Assembly: GCF_963666675.1 (NCBI RefSeq)
Contig: NZ_OY762929.1
Span: forward strand, 124,001-188,000
Source of the DNA: an uncultured Desulfobacter sp.
Lineage (GTDB): Bacteria; Desulfobacterota; Desulfobacteria; Desulfobacterales; Desulfobacteraceae
Reading direction: 5' to 3'
Length of the DNA stretch: 64,000 bases
A program made the translations under genes and the position numbers. This document shows positions 28,042-36,182 of this stretch, piece by piece. Within the stretch, counting starts at the first letter, position 1, and every line of letters starts with the position of its first letter. The notes below the pieces were generated by a model. That model searched no databases. It had not been told where the DNA came from and saw only the letters and a list, made by a program, of their open reading frames with translations.

Positions 28042-29734
28042 TCTATCGGGGAGCGAACGGGAAACCGGACGCTCCCGGCTCAATCCGGCTTCGGCCCTGC
28101 TGTGCCTGTGCATGTTTGCATCCGGGGCCTGCGGTATCATCCTTGAGTACATTCAGGCAAGCCTGGCCTCCATGATCCTGGGCAATGCCTTTGAACAGTG
28201 GGCCATGGTGATCGGCCTGATGATGTTCTGGATGGGCTTCGGCAGTCTGATCCAGGCCCAGATCTCCAAAACACGCCTGATCCACGCCTTTATCGGCATT
28301 GAAATCGCCCTTGCCCTTGCCGGGGGGTATTCGCCCACCCTGACCTATCTCTCCTACGGATACACCAGCCACTACAGCCTGGTGCTCTATTTTTTTGTAT
28401 CCGTGATTGGTATTCTCATCGGTCTTGAAATCCCGGTGATCATACGGATCAACAACGATTTTTCCAAGGAGCTGTCCACCAACCTGGGCAATATCCTGTC
28501 CGCGGACTATATCGGATCGTTGGCCGGGGCTTTGGTTTATGTGTTCGTCCTGCTGCGTTTTTTTCCGATCACCGAAGCGGCTTTCTTAACCGCGGGCATG
28601 AATTTTTTTCTGGCCCTGATAACATTCATCTATTTTACCCGCAAGCAGATCATCCACCGTAATATCCCCTTGCTTGTGATCATGGCCGCCACCTGTGTGG
28701 CCGTGGTGTTCGGGTATATGGACAATCGCAACTGGCAGATTAGCAACGAACAGGCCCTGTACGATGATCCCATTGTCTATTCTAAAACCAGCCAGTATCA
28801 GCACATCGTGATCACCCATTTCAAACCCCTGGACGAAATCCGGCTTTTTTTAAACGGAAATCTGCAGTTGTGCAGTACGGACGAGGCCCGGTACCATGAG
28901 TCCCTGGTCCATCCGGCCATGGCCCTGGCCCCGGCCCGCAGCCGGGTATTGATTCTGGGGGGCGGTGACGGCTGCGCGTTAAGGGAGGTGCTGAAATATC
29001 CGGATGTGGATCAGATTACGCTGGTGGATCTGGACCCGGCCATGACCAAGCTTGCCGCCACACATCCCCTGCTGTCCAGGCTTAATAACCATGCCTTTGA
29101 CAATGCCCGGGTCACCACCCTGACAGGGGCCGGGATTTCCCCGGGGGATTTCCGTCAAATTTATCAAGCCGCATCGAACAAAAAAAGAAAACCGGACCAC
29201 GCCCGGCATGTGGCCGAGGTCCGGGTCATGAATCTGGATGCGGACAAGTTTCTGGAGCAGGTGACGGGCGCCTGGGACGTTATCATTGTGGACATGCCCG
29301 ATCCCTCCACACCGGAGCTGACCAAACTCTACTCAAAGGAGTTTTATCTGAAAGTCCGGCACAGACTGGCAAAAAACGGCATCGCATCCGTCCAGTCCAC
29401 CTCCCCATACCTTGCAAAGGAAAGTTATCTTTGCATTGGCAGGACATTGACCGCTGCCGGCTTTTCTATCCTGCCATACCATGAAAATGTGCCGTCCTTC
29501 GGGGATTGGGGCTGGTTTTTATGCCGTCGTCAAAGTTGGCACAACGACCTTGCCGCACAACGAATCAGCCACCTAAAATTTACCGTACCCACCCGGTTTC
29601 TGACCCCAGAGGTGTTCCGGCGCGAGCTTGTATTCGGCAAAGGAATGAACCAGAGCCGTCACGCCGAAATCAACACCCTTCTTTTTCCGGTGCTGTTATC
29701 CTATTACAATCATGAATCCTGGCTTCTGGACTAG
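28031..29734 (+). CDS. Membrane-bound spermidine synthase-like aminopropyltransferase
   Basis: 567 residues from ATG 28031, which overlaps the DUF350 gene by 11 bases with no separate ribosome site, so translation is probably coupled. About seven membrane helices fill residues 20-230. The C-terminal half is a class I methyltransferase-like spermidine synthase fold with VLILGGGDGCALREV, LVDLDPAMT and VIIVDMPDPSTPELTKLYS, and the HES of the substrate loop (YHESLVHPAM). Known soluble homologues move aminopropyl groups from decarboxylated SAM to putrescine. Membrane-fused versions travel with DUF350 and are thought to modify something at the envelope. Last gene of the operon. Confidence 0.88.
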   Translation: MPSDLSGSERETGRSRLNPASALLCLCMFASGACGIILEYIQASLASMILGNAFEQWAMVIGLMMFWMGFGSLIQAQISKTRLIHAFIGIEIALALAGGYSPTLTYLSYGYTSHYSLVLYFFVSVIGILIGLEIPVIIRINNDFSKELSTNLGNILSADYIGSLAGALVYVFVLLRFFPITEAAFLTAGMNFFLALITFIYFTRKQIIHRNIPLLVIMAATCVAVVFGYMDNRNWQISNEQALYDDPIVYSKTSQYQHIVITHFKPLDEIRLFLNGNLQLCSTDEARYHESLVHPAMALAPARSRVLILGGGDGCALREVLKYPDVDQITLVDLDPAMTKLAATHPLLSRLNNHAFDNARVTTLTGAGISPGDFRQIYQAASNKKRKPDHARHVAEVRVMNLDADKFLEQVTGAWDVIIVDMPDPSTPELTKLYSKEFYLKVRHRLAKNGIASVQSTSPYLAKESYLCIGRTLTAAGFSILPYHENVPSFGDWGWFLCRRQSWHNDLAAQRISHLKFTVPTRFLTPEVFRRELVFGKGMNQSRHAEINTLLFPVLLSYYNHESWLLD

Positions 29735-29751
29735 TGTTTGGGCGCAAACGC
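29734..29751 (+). repeat. second copy of the post-stop GTGTTTGG hairpin
   Basis: GTGTTTGGGCGCAAACGC; the first base is the last base of the TAG stop of the spermidine-synthase-like gene, as in the copy at 27096. The inverted arm is GTTTGCG versus GTTTGG, so it is less perfect. Confidence 0.45.
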
Positions 29752-29777
29752 ATCCACCGAATTAAATTTGAACGTTA

Positions 29778-30131
29778 TTATTCTGTTACGATGGCCCTTA
29801 CTTTGGCCAACGCTTCATTGATTACCGAGGTCTGGGCCTTTTCAGCAAATTGTAATCCTCTTTCCACAAAATCGATTGTCTTGATCTGGTGACAAAGAAT
29901 AACACCGGAAATTTTTTCTCCTGCTAAAGGTACTTCAAACCCATGCCCCCGGACCCTGCTCGTGACCGGGGCGACCAGCGCCAGCAGGACTTTTTTATTG
30001 AAAATTGCAGGAGAAAGAACCAGGGCCGGCCGATGCCCCATTTGCTCATGGCCGGCAACTGGATCGAAATCTGTCCAGACAAGATCGCCGCGCTCAGGAA
30101 TATACACTTTTTTTTCAGATTTTGCGGCCAT
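29778..30131 (-). CDS. mazF: MazF-type mRNA endonuclease toxin
   Basis: 117 residues from the ATG at 30131, which overlaps the mazE stop by one base (TAATG) with GGAAAGGA six bases upstream; a second ATG six bases earlier is also possible. MazF/PemK features: PERGDLVWTDFDPVAGHEQMGHRPALVLSP with the conserved G-D-x-V-W and H-E-Q-x-x-x-R-P, then APVTSRVRG and VILCHQIKTIDF. The family cleaves mRNA at short sites in translation-independent fashion. Paired with mazE on one transcript; looks intact. Confidence 0.93.
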   Translation of the reverse strand: MAAKSEKKVYIPERGDLVWTDFDPVAGHEQMGHRPALVLSPAIFNKKVLLALVAPVTSRVRGHGFEVPLAGEKISGVILCHQIKTIDFVERGLQFAEKAQTSVINEALAKVRAIVTE

Positions 30132-30391
30132 TACCATTCCTTTCCCACAGGCTTGTCATTTAACCATGCCTTATCCTCAGCATCCAAAACAACAGCCTTA
30201 GGATCACATTGGTTTAAAAGCTCATCAAGCGTATACTCTTTTTTTCCCTTGATCGGGGTAATAATAATCCTGCCGTCTTTTGCCTCAATGTTGACGGTCT
30301 GATCTTTTTCAAGCTGGATCATATCCGCAATTACTTTTGGTATCCTTGCTGCTAAGCTGTTGCCCCATTTTTTAATCACCAGTTCTGTCAT
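30131..30391 (-). CDS. mazE: MazE-type antitoxin
   Basis: 86 residues from ATG 30391 (AAGGA upstream). N-terminal AbrB/MazE swapped-hairpin DNA-binding domain: VIKKWGNSLAARIPKVIADM, then VNIEAKDGRIIITPIKGKK. The C-terminal tail (YTLDELLNQCDPKAVVLDAE) is the part that threads into the MazF active site. Binds MazF and the operator upstream to autoregulate the pair. Confidence 0.92.
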   Translation of the reverse strand: MTELVIKKWGNSLAARIPKVIADMIQLEKDQTVNIEAKDGRIIITPIKGKKEYTLDELLNQCDPKAVVLDAEDKAWLNDKPVGKEW

Positions 30392-30414
30392 TTTGTTTTT
30401 CCTTGAAAGTTTAA

Positions 30415-30470
30415 ACATTGTATATACATGTTACGGCATAAAATAAATTGTGTCAACAATGTATAGACAT
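30415..30470 (-). promoter_or_regulatory. mazEF promoter with paired operator repeats
   Basis: On the minus strand TTGACA (30456-30451) and TAACAT (30433-30428) stand 17 bp apart. Two similar sites flank this promoter: ACATTGTATATACATG at 30415-30430 and AACAATGTATAGACAT at 30455-30470. Each has an internal TGTATA-x-ACA dyad. Two dyads bracketing the promoter are what an autoregulating MazE/MazF complex would use. Confidence 0.65.
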
Positions 30471-30474
30471 TTAA

Positions 30475-31590
30475 ATTCCAAACAGAAAATACGCGTCTTT
30501 GCCGCTGTCGGATTCAGCCAATTTGAGGTCGGGCTGTAGAGCACCAATCCCAAGGCCCTTGATACCATGAACCGGCCCACGGATCTGAAACGATTTGTCA
30601 ACGGTGTAAAAGCCCTTGAAAAATAGGGGATTGAGGCAACCATTGATTTGATTTTCGGTCTGCCCGGCGACACACCCCAAGGGTTTAGAAACAGTGTGGA
30701 TTTTATTTGTGAACATGATTTTCAGGACCATATCCAGGTGTTTCCGCTGCTGGTCCTGCCGGGAACGGCGTTTCGCAGGCAGGCCTTGGAACTCGGGCTT
30801 GAATTTTTCCCCCATTCCCCCTATCCGATCATAAATACCCCCGCCTTTTCCCAGGAAGATATGGTACAGGCCCTGGACTATGCCGAAGAGGCCTTTGACC
30901 GGACATTTGTGCCGTTCCCGGACCTGGAGATCGCTTTTATCGGCCCGGGCGCAAAGGATCGTTACATTTGCCCGGACAACCGGCGGCTTTTGGCCAAGCT
31001 GGTCCTGGAGACCCCTCGTTGGCTGGCTGAGATTGATGCCCTTGCGGATTGCATCTCATCTCCGTTCCAGATCTTTTTTCTCGACAACGCCCTGGATCAG
31101 AATTATATCAACCAGGTCACTGCCACGGTTTCAAAGAAAAACCCCTTTGTGCCCCTGGAACTTGTTTTTATCACCTCGGAATTTGTGCCGGATACCGATG
31201 TCGTTTTAGATGCGGCAGCCCACATCCGCCCCCACTTTCCGGATTGGGACCTGCAATACCTCTATCCGGAACCCGGGGAACCGAAGCATTCTTTTTACCC
31301 TGGTCTCTGCCGGGACCACCCCATTTTTCCAGGGCACCATGCAGCGCCAGGTTATGCTATGGTCCGGAAACGGGCTGCCGGGCCTTTCGATTTTACCGGA
31401 TCTTTTTTATCTGGACGGCATTCTCATTCCCGGCCGGGGAGAAGCACTGCTGCACTGGCAGGATACCCTGGCCGAGCTTCATGAAGATATCCCCCCTGTC
31501 AGCTTTGCCGACATCGCTTTGCAGATGCGCTGGCTTTCCATGACCGAAAAGGACAAGTACCCCCTGGAAGTTTTTGATGCCATGCAATGA
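30475..31590 (+). pseudogene. Decayed B12-type radical SAM protein, C-terminal part
   Basis: The frame reads FEVGL, stop, STNPKALDTMNRPTDLKRFV, NGVKALEK, stop, GIEATIDLIFGLPGDTP and onward. The blocks EVGLQST, R-x-x-D and DLIFGLPGDT are typical of radical SAM proteins with an N-terminal B12-binding domain, and both stops (TAG) stand where Gln is expected. A frameshift between about 31270 and 31310 moves the rest to another frame, which ends ALQMRWLSMTEKD and VFDAMQ at 31590. The N-terminal half with the Cys motif is missing; the gene is cut off beside the mazEF promoter. A copy of its tail is found at 35973. Confidence 0.8.
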
Positions 31591-31683
31591 TTTATGCCGG
31601 ATTGGGCCGCCTAAAAAACAGGATTAGTCGTCAATTGGAGGAAGTTTTTCGCCAAGGACTGCCATCGGTTCCGGATACTGTTC

Positions 31684-31713
31684 TTGACAAAAGCACCGTC
31701 TTATTTTTATTCT
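31684..31713 (+). promoter_or_regulatory. probable sigma-70 promoter of the MltF-like gene
   Basis: TTGACA at 31684-31689 and TATTCT at 31708-31713, spacer 18 bp, about 40 bp ahead of the start codon. Confidence 0.5.
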
Positions 31714-31754
31714 AAATTTTACTGTCCTTATCCTGAACTAAAATGGTGGCTATT

Positions 31755-33197
31755 ATGAATAGAAACAAATCTGTGGTCTCTCGTTGGCTGGTTGTTCTGT
31801 CGGCCATTCTCACCTTATTCACTGTTTGTCTCATCACCTCCATCCAGGCAGCGGAGGAGATGACTGTATACGAGAATAAGAAGCGAACCGGCGACTATGA
31901 CATGATGAAAAAAGAGCATGTCATCCGCTTTCTTGTTCCCTATTCCAAGACCTATTATTATCTGGATAAAGGCGAGCAAAAAGGCCTCACCTATGAATTC
32001 ATAAAGCTTTTTGAACAAGCAATAAACGCCAGAGAGAAGAAAAGACACGTCAAAATTAAGGCTGTCATTATCCCCACCCCAAGAGATCGCCTCTTTCAGG
32101 ATCTGGCCCAAGGGCTTGGGGATGTGGCGGCAGGCAACCTGACCAATACGGCCCAACGGCGAAAACTTGCAGATTTTGCCGATCCGTTTTATGTGGATGC
32201 CAAGGAGATCATTGTTTCGTCAAAAGAGCATAAGGAGATGAAGTCCCTGGAAGATCTTTCCGGAAAAAAGGTGTATGTCCGCAAATCCAGCAGTTATTAT
32301 CAAAGCCTGCTGACGGCAAACAGTGCCCTGAGAAAGGAAGCCAAGAAGGCAATTATTATCAAAGAGGCAGATGCGTATCTGGAAGATGAAGATCTGCTGG
32401 AAATGGTCAATGCCCAGATTCTTCCCATGATCGTCGTAGATAATCACAAGGCTGCATTCTGGGCACAGGTCTTCCCCGATATTGTGCTGCACGATTCCCT
32501 TGCTTTACGGGAAGGCGGGGAGATCGGTTGGGCGATACGCAAGAACTCTCCTCAGTTGAAGCAGGTCATCAATGATTTTGTCAAAAAGAATAAGGAGGGC
32601 TCGCTTCATTTCAATATGTTTGTCAAACGGTACATGAAAGACGCCGGCTATATGAAGAACAATGTCTCTGAGAAAGAGCGGGCAAAATTCAAGAATCTGG
32701 TCGCCCTTTTTAACAAATATGCAGATAAATATTCCTTTGACTGGCTGATGCTGGCGGCACTCTCCTACCAGGAGTCCGGTCTGGATCAATCCAAGAAAAG
32801 CAATGTAGGTGCCATCGGCATCATGCAGGTCATGCCTGCAACGGCAAAGGATCCCAATGTTGCGGTGCCCGATATTCAGCTGTTGGAAAACAATATTCAT
32901 GCGGGCAGCAAATATCTGCGATTTATAACTGACCGCTATTTCATGGATCAGGGGATAGATACGCTTAATCGGCACTTGTTTGCCTTTTCAGCCTACAACG
33001 CAGGTCCTGCCCGGGTGAAAAAGTTACGCGAAGAAGCCAAGGCAAACGGCTTGGATCCCAATCTCTGGTTTAATAATGTGGAGGTGATCGCCGCCAAGCG
33101 AATTGGAAGAGAAACCGTACAGTATGTCGGTAATATCTATAAATATTATATTGCCTACCGGCTGATCAGTGAAACAAAAAAAATAAAATGGAACTGA
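31755..33197 (+). CDS. MltF-like membrane-bound lytic murein transglycosylase
   Basis: 480 residues from ATG 31755 with GGTGG ahead; an ATG at 31743 is the alternative. N-terminal hydrophobic signal/anchor (LVVLSAILTLFTVCLITS). Residues about 50-290 form a periplasmic solute-binding-like (SBP_bac_3) domain, then an SLT lysozyme-like domain with the catalytic Glu in LSYQESGLD (near residue 340), GIMQVMPATA, AGSKYLR and AFSAYNAGPARV. This two-domain layout is that of MltF, which cleaves peptidoglycan to anhydromuropeptides. Own promoter upstream. The ISKra4 element is inserted 39 bp downstream and leaves the gene whole. Confidence 0.9.
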   Translation: MNRNKSVVSRWLVVLSAILTLFTVCLITSIQAAEEMTVYENKKRTGDYDMMKKEHVIRFLVPYSKTYYYLDKGEQKGLTYEFIKLFEQAINAREKKRHVKIKAVIIPTPRDRLFQDLAQGLGDVAAGNLTNTAQRRKLADFADPFYVDAKEIIVSSKEHKEMKSLEDLSGKKVYVRKSSSYYQSLLTANSALRKEAKKAIIIKEADAYLEDEDLLEMVNAQILPMIVVDNHKAAFWAQVFPDIVLHDSLALREGGEIGWAIRKNSPQLKQVINDFVKKNKEGSLHFNMFVKRYMKDAGYMKNNVSEKERAKFKNLVALFNKYADKYSFDWLMLAALSYQESGLDQSKKSNVGAIGIMQVMPATAKDPNVAVPDIQLLENNIHAGSKYLRFITDRYFMDQGIDTLNRHLFAFSAYNAGPARVKKLREEAKANGLDPNLWFNNVEVIAAKRIGRETVQYVGNIYKYYIAYRLISETKKIKWN

Positions 33198-33227
33198 GGG
33201 CAATTCACAGAAACGGGATCATCGGGT

Positions 33228-33236
33228 ATTAAAATT
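33228..33236 (+). repeat. target site duplication, left copy
   Basis: ATTAAAATT, repeated exactly at 35949-35957 on the far side of the ISKra4 element. Confidence 0.9.
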
Positions 33237-33305
33237 GGGTGCGGCTCTTTTACGACATGTCTGACCAAAGCTGGTAGTCATGATATTTGCCATTCTTTGC
33301 CAGCA

Positions 33306-34877
33306 TTACTTGATCACTTTTAGATGCCCCCGTCGTTTCGGTGAAGGTTTTGGTAGCTTTGTAGCCGGAACCTCACCATGTTGATAAAGAGCCCGGTGAT
33401 TACGTTCGTATTCGCAGGCTTCATGAAAATTCCAATACTCATCAAAATCGTTACTACTCCGCAAGGCACGCAGACGCAACACTGCTTCAGCACTGGACAA
33501 CCGCCATTTGGCACCAGTTATATCCATTCGGTCCTTTACAAGATGACGACATGCGCCCTCAATAACTCCTGTGGCAATAGGGAGGCCAAGGTCAAGATAA
33601 TGATGGTATTCAAGGTACGGTGCTTTATTTTTCAAATACGTTGCGCAGGCTTCTACAGGTTTACGTTGTTTGTCTGTAAATTTTTTTAATGTAGCACTTC
33701 TACGCATCCCCCCTGCCATCAATCCGGCCTTGCCATCGAGTACTTTAGCCAAGCGGTACTGGACCCATTTTTCAAGCTCCGGGCCGGATTTGGGATGAAA
33801 TGCCCTGCCAGCTTTCCAGAGGTATTCAATAACATGAATAATATCAACAATGATCGTAAGGGCCACATTTTGTCTTTTGGCCATACGTTTCAGGATTCGT
33901 AGTTGTTGATTTTCGCCGTCCACTAAGGCAACCCAATGTTTTTCGTGGTTGGGATCACGGTGGGAGGCCTCAGAAAAGGCCGATGCAATGACCTGCTCGG
34001 CTGATTTTTCAAGGCTTGCCCATACACGCTTTTGTTCCGGGTGAGGGCTTGTTTTTGTATTCGACTTGTCATTCCCCGGAAGCAAGTCTTGGGGCGTACG
34101 TTTAAACGTATCTATAGTATATACAGCGGCAACGGTTGCCATTCGCTTGGCATTTTTCTTTTCCCCTTTGGATAGCCGGCTTTCCATCTGAGGCTTTCGT
34201 TTCCGGGCAGCTTTCCGGGTTTGTTCCCGCAGGTCCTGCTCATGCATTACCACGCCCTTACCATCGGTGGTGATTACCAGTATTGGACCAGTAACTGTCT
34301 CATCCGCCGGGCTGCATTGCCGTATTTCATAAAATGCGTCAAAATCCCGAGCTGCTCGCTGTGTTAACTCTTCTACCTGACGTTTGGGAATATCGGCTCC
34401 AGTGGTTTTCTTGATCGTTTCGACAGTCTCGTCAAAAGAACTCTTTGAAGCGTTTTCAGCCACACGGCGACGAAGTTCGAGGGAATAAAGTTCTGGGGGA
34501 AGATTCAATCGGGCATCCAACGGGTGCAAACTTGCCACGCCCTTGTTTCCATATCCGGCACGACTTTCCGATACCGTTCCAAATACGGTTTCGATTTTTC
34601 GATCCTGTGGCCTCACTTTCGGTCGAACAATGCCATCGGCTCCACAGACCGGCTCTTCACAATGACTGGGACCGAGCTTGTCTAAATGTTCCTGAAGCAG
34701 GATGCGCATCAGCTCACGTCCTCGTTTTTCAAGTTCTTGTTCCAAATCACTGAGTTTCACTGAATGATTCTCCTTGGAATTAAGAAAATTGACAATATCA
34801 TCATAGCATTTTTGCCCCGGATCAATGACGGGGGAAGGTAAATGCTCCACAGCAGAAAGGGAAACCGCTGGATTCAT
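33306..34877 (-). CDS. ISKra4-family transposase
   Basis: 523 residues, intact. DDE-type features recalled for this family: ITTDGKGVVMHEQDLR (first Asp), WVALVDGENQQLRIL (second Asp) and GVIEGACRHLVKDRMDITGA with the catalytic Glu near the C-terminus, followed by the WRLSSAEAVLRLRAL block. N-terminal coiled coil about 35-65. Catalyses cut-and-paste transposition. Its ATG overlaps the stop of the upstream DUF4338-like gene (ATGA), so both proteins are made together. Confidence 0.9.
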   Translation of the reverse strand: MNPAVSLSAVEHLPSPVIDPGQKCYDDIVNFLNSKENHSVKLSDLEQELEKRGRELMRILLQEHLDKLGPSHCEEPVCGADGIVRPKVRPQDRKIETVFGTVSESRAGYGNKGVASLHPLDARLNLPPELYSLELRRRVAENASKSSFDETVETIKKTTGADIPKRQVEELTQRAARDFDAFYEIRQCSPADETVTGPILVITTDGKGVVMHEQDLREQTRKAARKRKPQMESRLSKGEKKNAKRMATVAAVYTIDTFKRTPQDLLPGNDKSNTKTSPHPEQKRVWASLEKSAEQVIASAFSEASHRDPNHEKHWVALVDGENQQLRILKRMAKRQNVALTIIVDIIHVIEYLWKAGRAFHPKSGPELEKWVQYRLAKVLDGKAGLMAGGMRRSATLKKFTDKQRKPVEACATYLKNKAPYLEYHHYLDLGLPIATGVIEGACRHLVKDRMDITGAKWRLSSAEAVLRLRALRSSNDFDEYWNFHEACEYERNHRALYQHGEVPATKLPKPSPKRRGHLKVIK

Positions 34878-35761
34878 ATCCCCTCCCTGAGTTGGTGAAC
34901 AGCATCTTTTTCCAGTGGATATACTAATATGGTTTTTACATCAGCGCCATGACGTTTGCCGAATCGGTCCATGCGCCCACGACCAGTGGTTTTCCCCAAC
35001 TCAATCCAGGTCGATGCCCGATAACAGCCACCGTGGAATTGTTGTCGATCCACAAATGTCTCTACCAGCATGGGTTTAAGACCATACTGCTGTTCCCAAT
35101 CATCTCTGAGTTCCCGGAGACTACATGACAGTATCATGCTCGCTAAATTTTGGATGGGAGCAAGGATCAGAAAACGGCTGTTGTTCACCACCTTTTGTAG
35201 AGCGACCTTACGCCTTTCATCTGTCCAACCGATCCATTCATCGCGAGCACGCATCCGCCAGGCAGGGCTTGAGAACTGGATGCACCCCACAATTTCTCGA
35301 TGGGGACGGTTTACATAAATCAGATACTGCAATCTGGCGCCAAAAGGCATTGCATATCCCAGGTAATGATGGCGACCGATGAGTTCCTTAAACAGATCCC
35401 TCTGCTCTCGATTCTGAACCCGCTGTATCTCAAGAGGTGTAAATTCTTCTACGCTGCCACGCAAAGTGCTGTGGGGTTGCTTACAGGGTGTTTGGGGAAT
35501 ACTCTTGTGAAAAACGATCTTTGTTTGTTGTTTCTTTTCAGGAAGGGTTAGAGCTCCCTTGGCCTCTAAAAGCTCCAAAAAATCACTACATTCCCGGACT
35601 TTTAGCCGATCATTAGGGCGTTTCCATTCCAGAAGTTCGCATACGGTATGTGCCAGTTCTCGTCGGCTAAGGCCTCCACAGGTAGCAACGACTTCCTGGA
35701 TTAATGCGATTTCTTTACCGGTAAACTTTCGACCACAAAAGGTTTGTTGCTTGATTTGCAT
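34874..35761 (-). CDS. DUF4338 / DruA-like protein carried by the ISKra4 element
   Basis: 295 residues. The segment starting near residue 125 (LIGRHHYLGYAMPFGARLQY, then IVGCIQFSSPAWRMRARDEW and IGWTDE) followed by NNSRFLILAPIQNLASMILS and the C-terminal ETFVDRQQFHGGCYRASTWI matches the DUF4338 family, which includes DruA of the Druantia anti-phage system. An N-terminal helical DNA-binding-like region (residues 15-60) precedes it. Being first in a two-gene unit within the IS ends, it is probably an accessory transposition protein here rather than a defence gene. The DruA relation is from family knowledge. Confidence 0.75.
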   Translation of the reverse strand: MQIKQQTFCGRKFTGKEIALIQEVVATCGGLSRRELAHTVCELLEWKRPNDRLKVRECSDFLELLEAKGALTLPEKKQQTKIVFHKSIPQTPCKQPHSTLRGSVEEFTPLEIQRVQNREQRDLFKELIGRHHYLGYAMPFGARLQYLIYVNRPHREIVGCIQFSSPAWRMRARDEWIGWTDERRKVALQKVVNNSRFLILAPIQNLASMILSCSLRELRDDWEQQYGLKPMLVETFVDRQQFHGGCYRASTWIELGKTTGRGRMDRFGKRHGADVKTILVYPLEKDAVHQLREGI

Positions 35762-35948
35762 GTCATCTACCTCCCGCTATTCTTTCATAACGGAATTATG
35801 ACTCGCTGTCCAGGAAATTTTTGCAATTTACATCAGATAGTCACTGACAAATGAATTATCTTGCTGGAAAGCAGCATAAAAATAAGACTAACAACCCTGA
35901 ACACCTTTAATGACCATGGCTTTCATATGTTTCAAAAGAGCCGCACCC

Positions 35949-35957
35949 ATTAAAATT
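35949..35957 (+). repeat. target site duplication, right copy
   Basis: ATTAAAATT, identical to 33228-33236. Confidence 0.9.
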
Positions 35958-35972
35958 TGTAAACGGATGCGT

Positions 35973-36029
35973 CCCTCTGTCAGTTTTACCGACATCGCTT
36001 TGCATATGCCCGGGCTTCACATGACCCAC
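35973..36029 (+). pseudogene. duplicated tail of the radical SAM pseudogene
   Basis: Reads RPSVSFTDIALHMPGLHMTH then a stop, nearly the same as PPVSFADIALQMRWLSMTEK of the pseudogene at 30475-31590 (31491-31545). About 57 bases are recognisable; the DNA itself also aligns. It suggests an old duplication or rearrangement around this locus. Confidence 0.65.
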
Positions 36030-36182
36030 AAGTAGCGAGTATCATCTTGGGCGTTGCAATGCTTTGTAAAATCAAAAAACGGTCTTGACAATTTTGGGTA
36101 TATATTATTCATTTACTGTTAATGTCTGAGTGATGTCTATCTCCTCGTTTCGTTTTGAATTAAATATGAACTGGAAGGCCCT

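Larger units (their letters stand above)
33237..35948 (-). mobile_element. ISKra4-family insertion sequence with DUF4338 partner gene
   Basis: 2,712 bp. The ends are inverted repeats: GGGTGCGGCTCTTTT at 33237 and its complement at the right end, with further partial match inward. A perfect 9-bp direct repeat flanks it. Two coupled genes read on the minus strand. Clean ends and a perfect duplication indicate a fairly recent insertion. Confidence 0.92.

Noticed and set aside
30475..30640. In-frame TAG codons as pyrrolysine or suppressed stops in the radical SAM gene
   Set aside because: Both TAGs stand where Gln is expected (CAG to TAG), and a frameshift plus loss of the N-terminal half show a dead gene.
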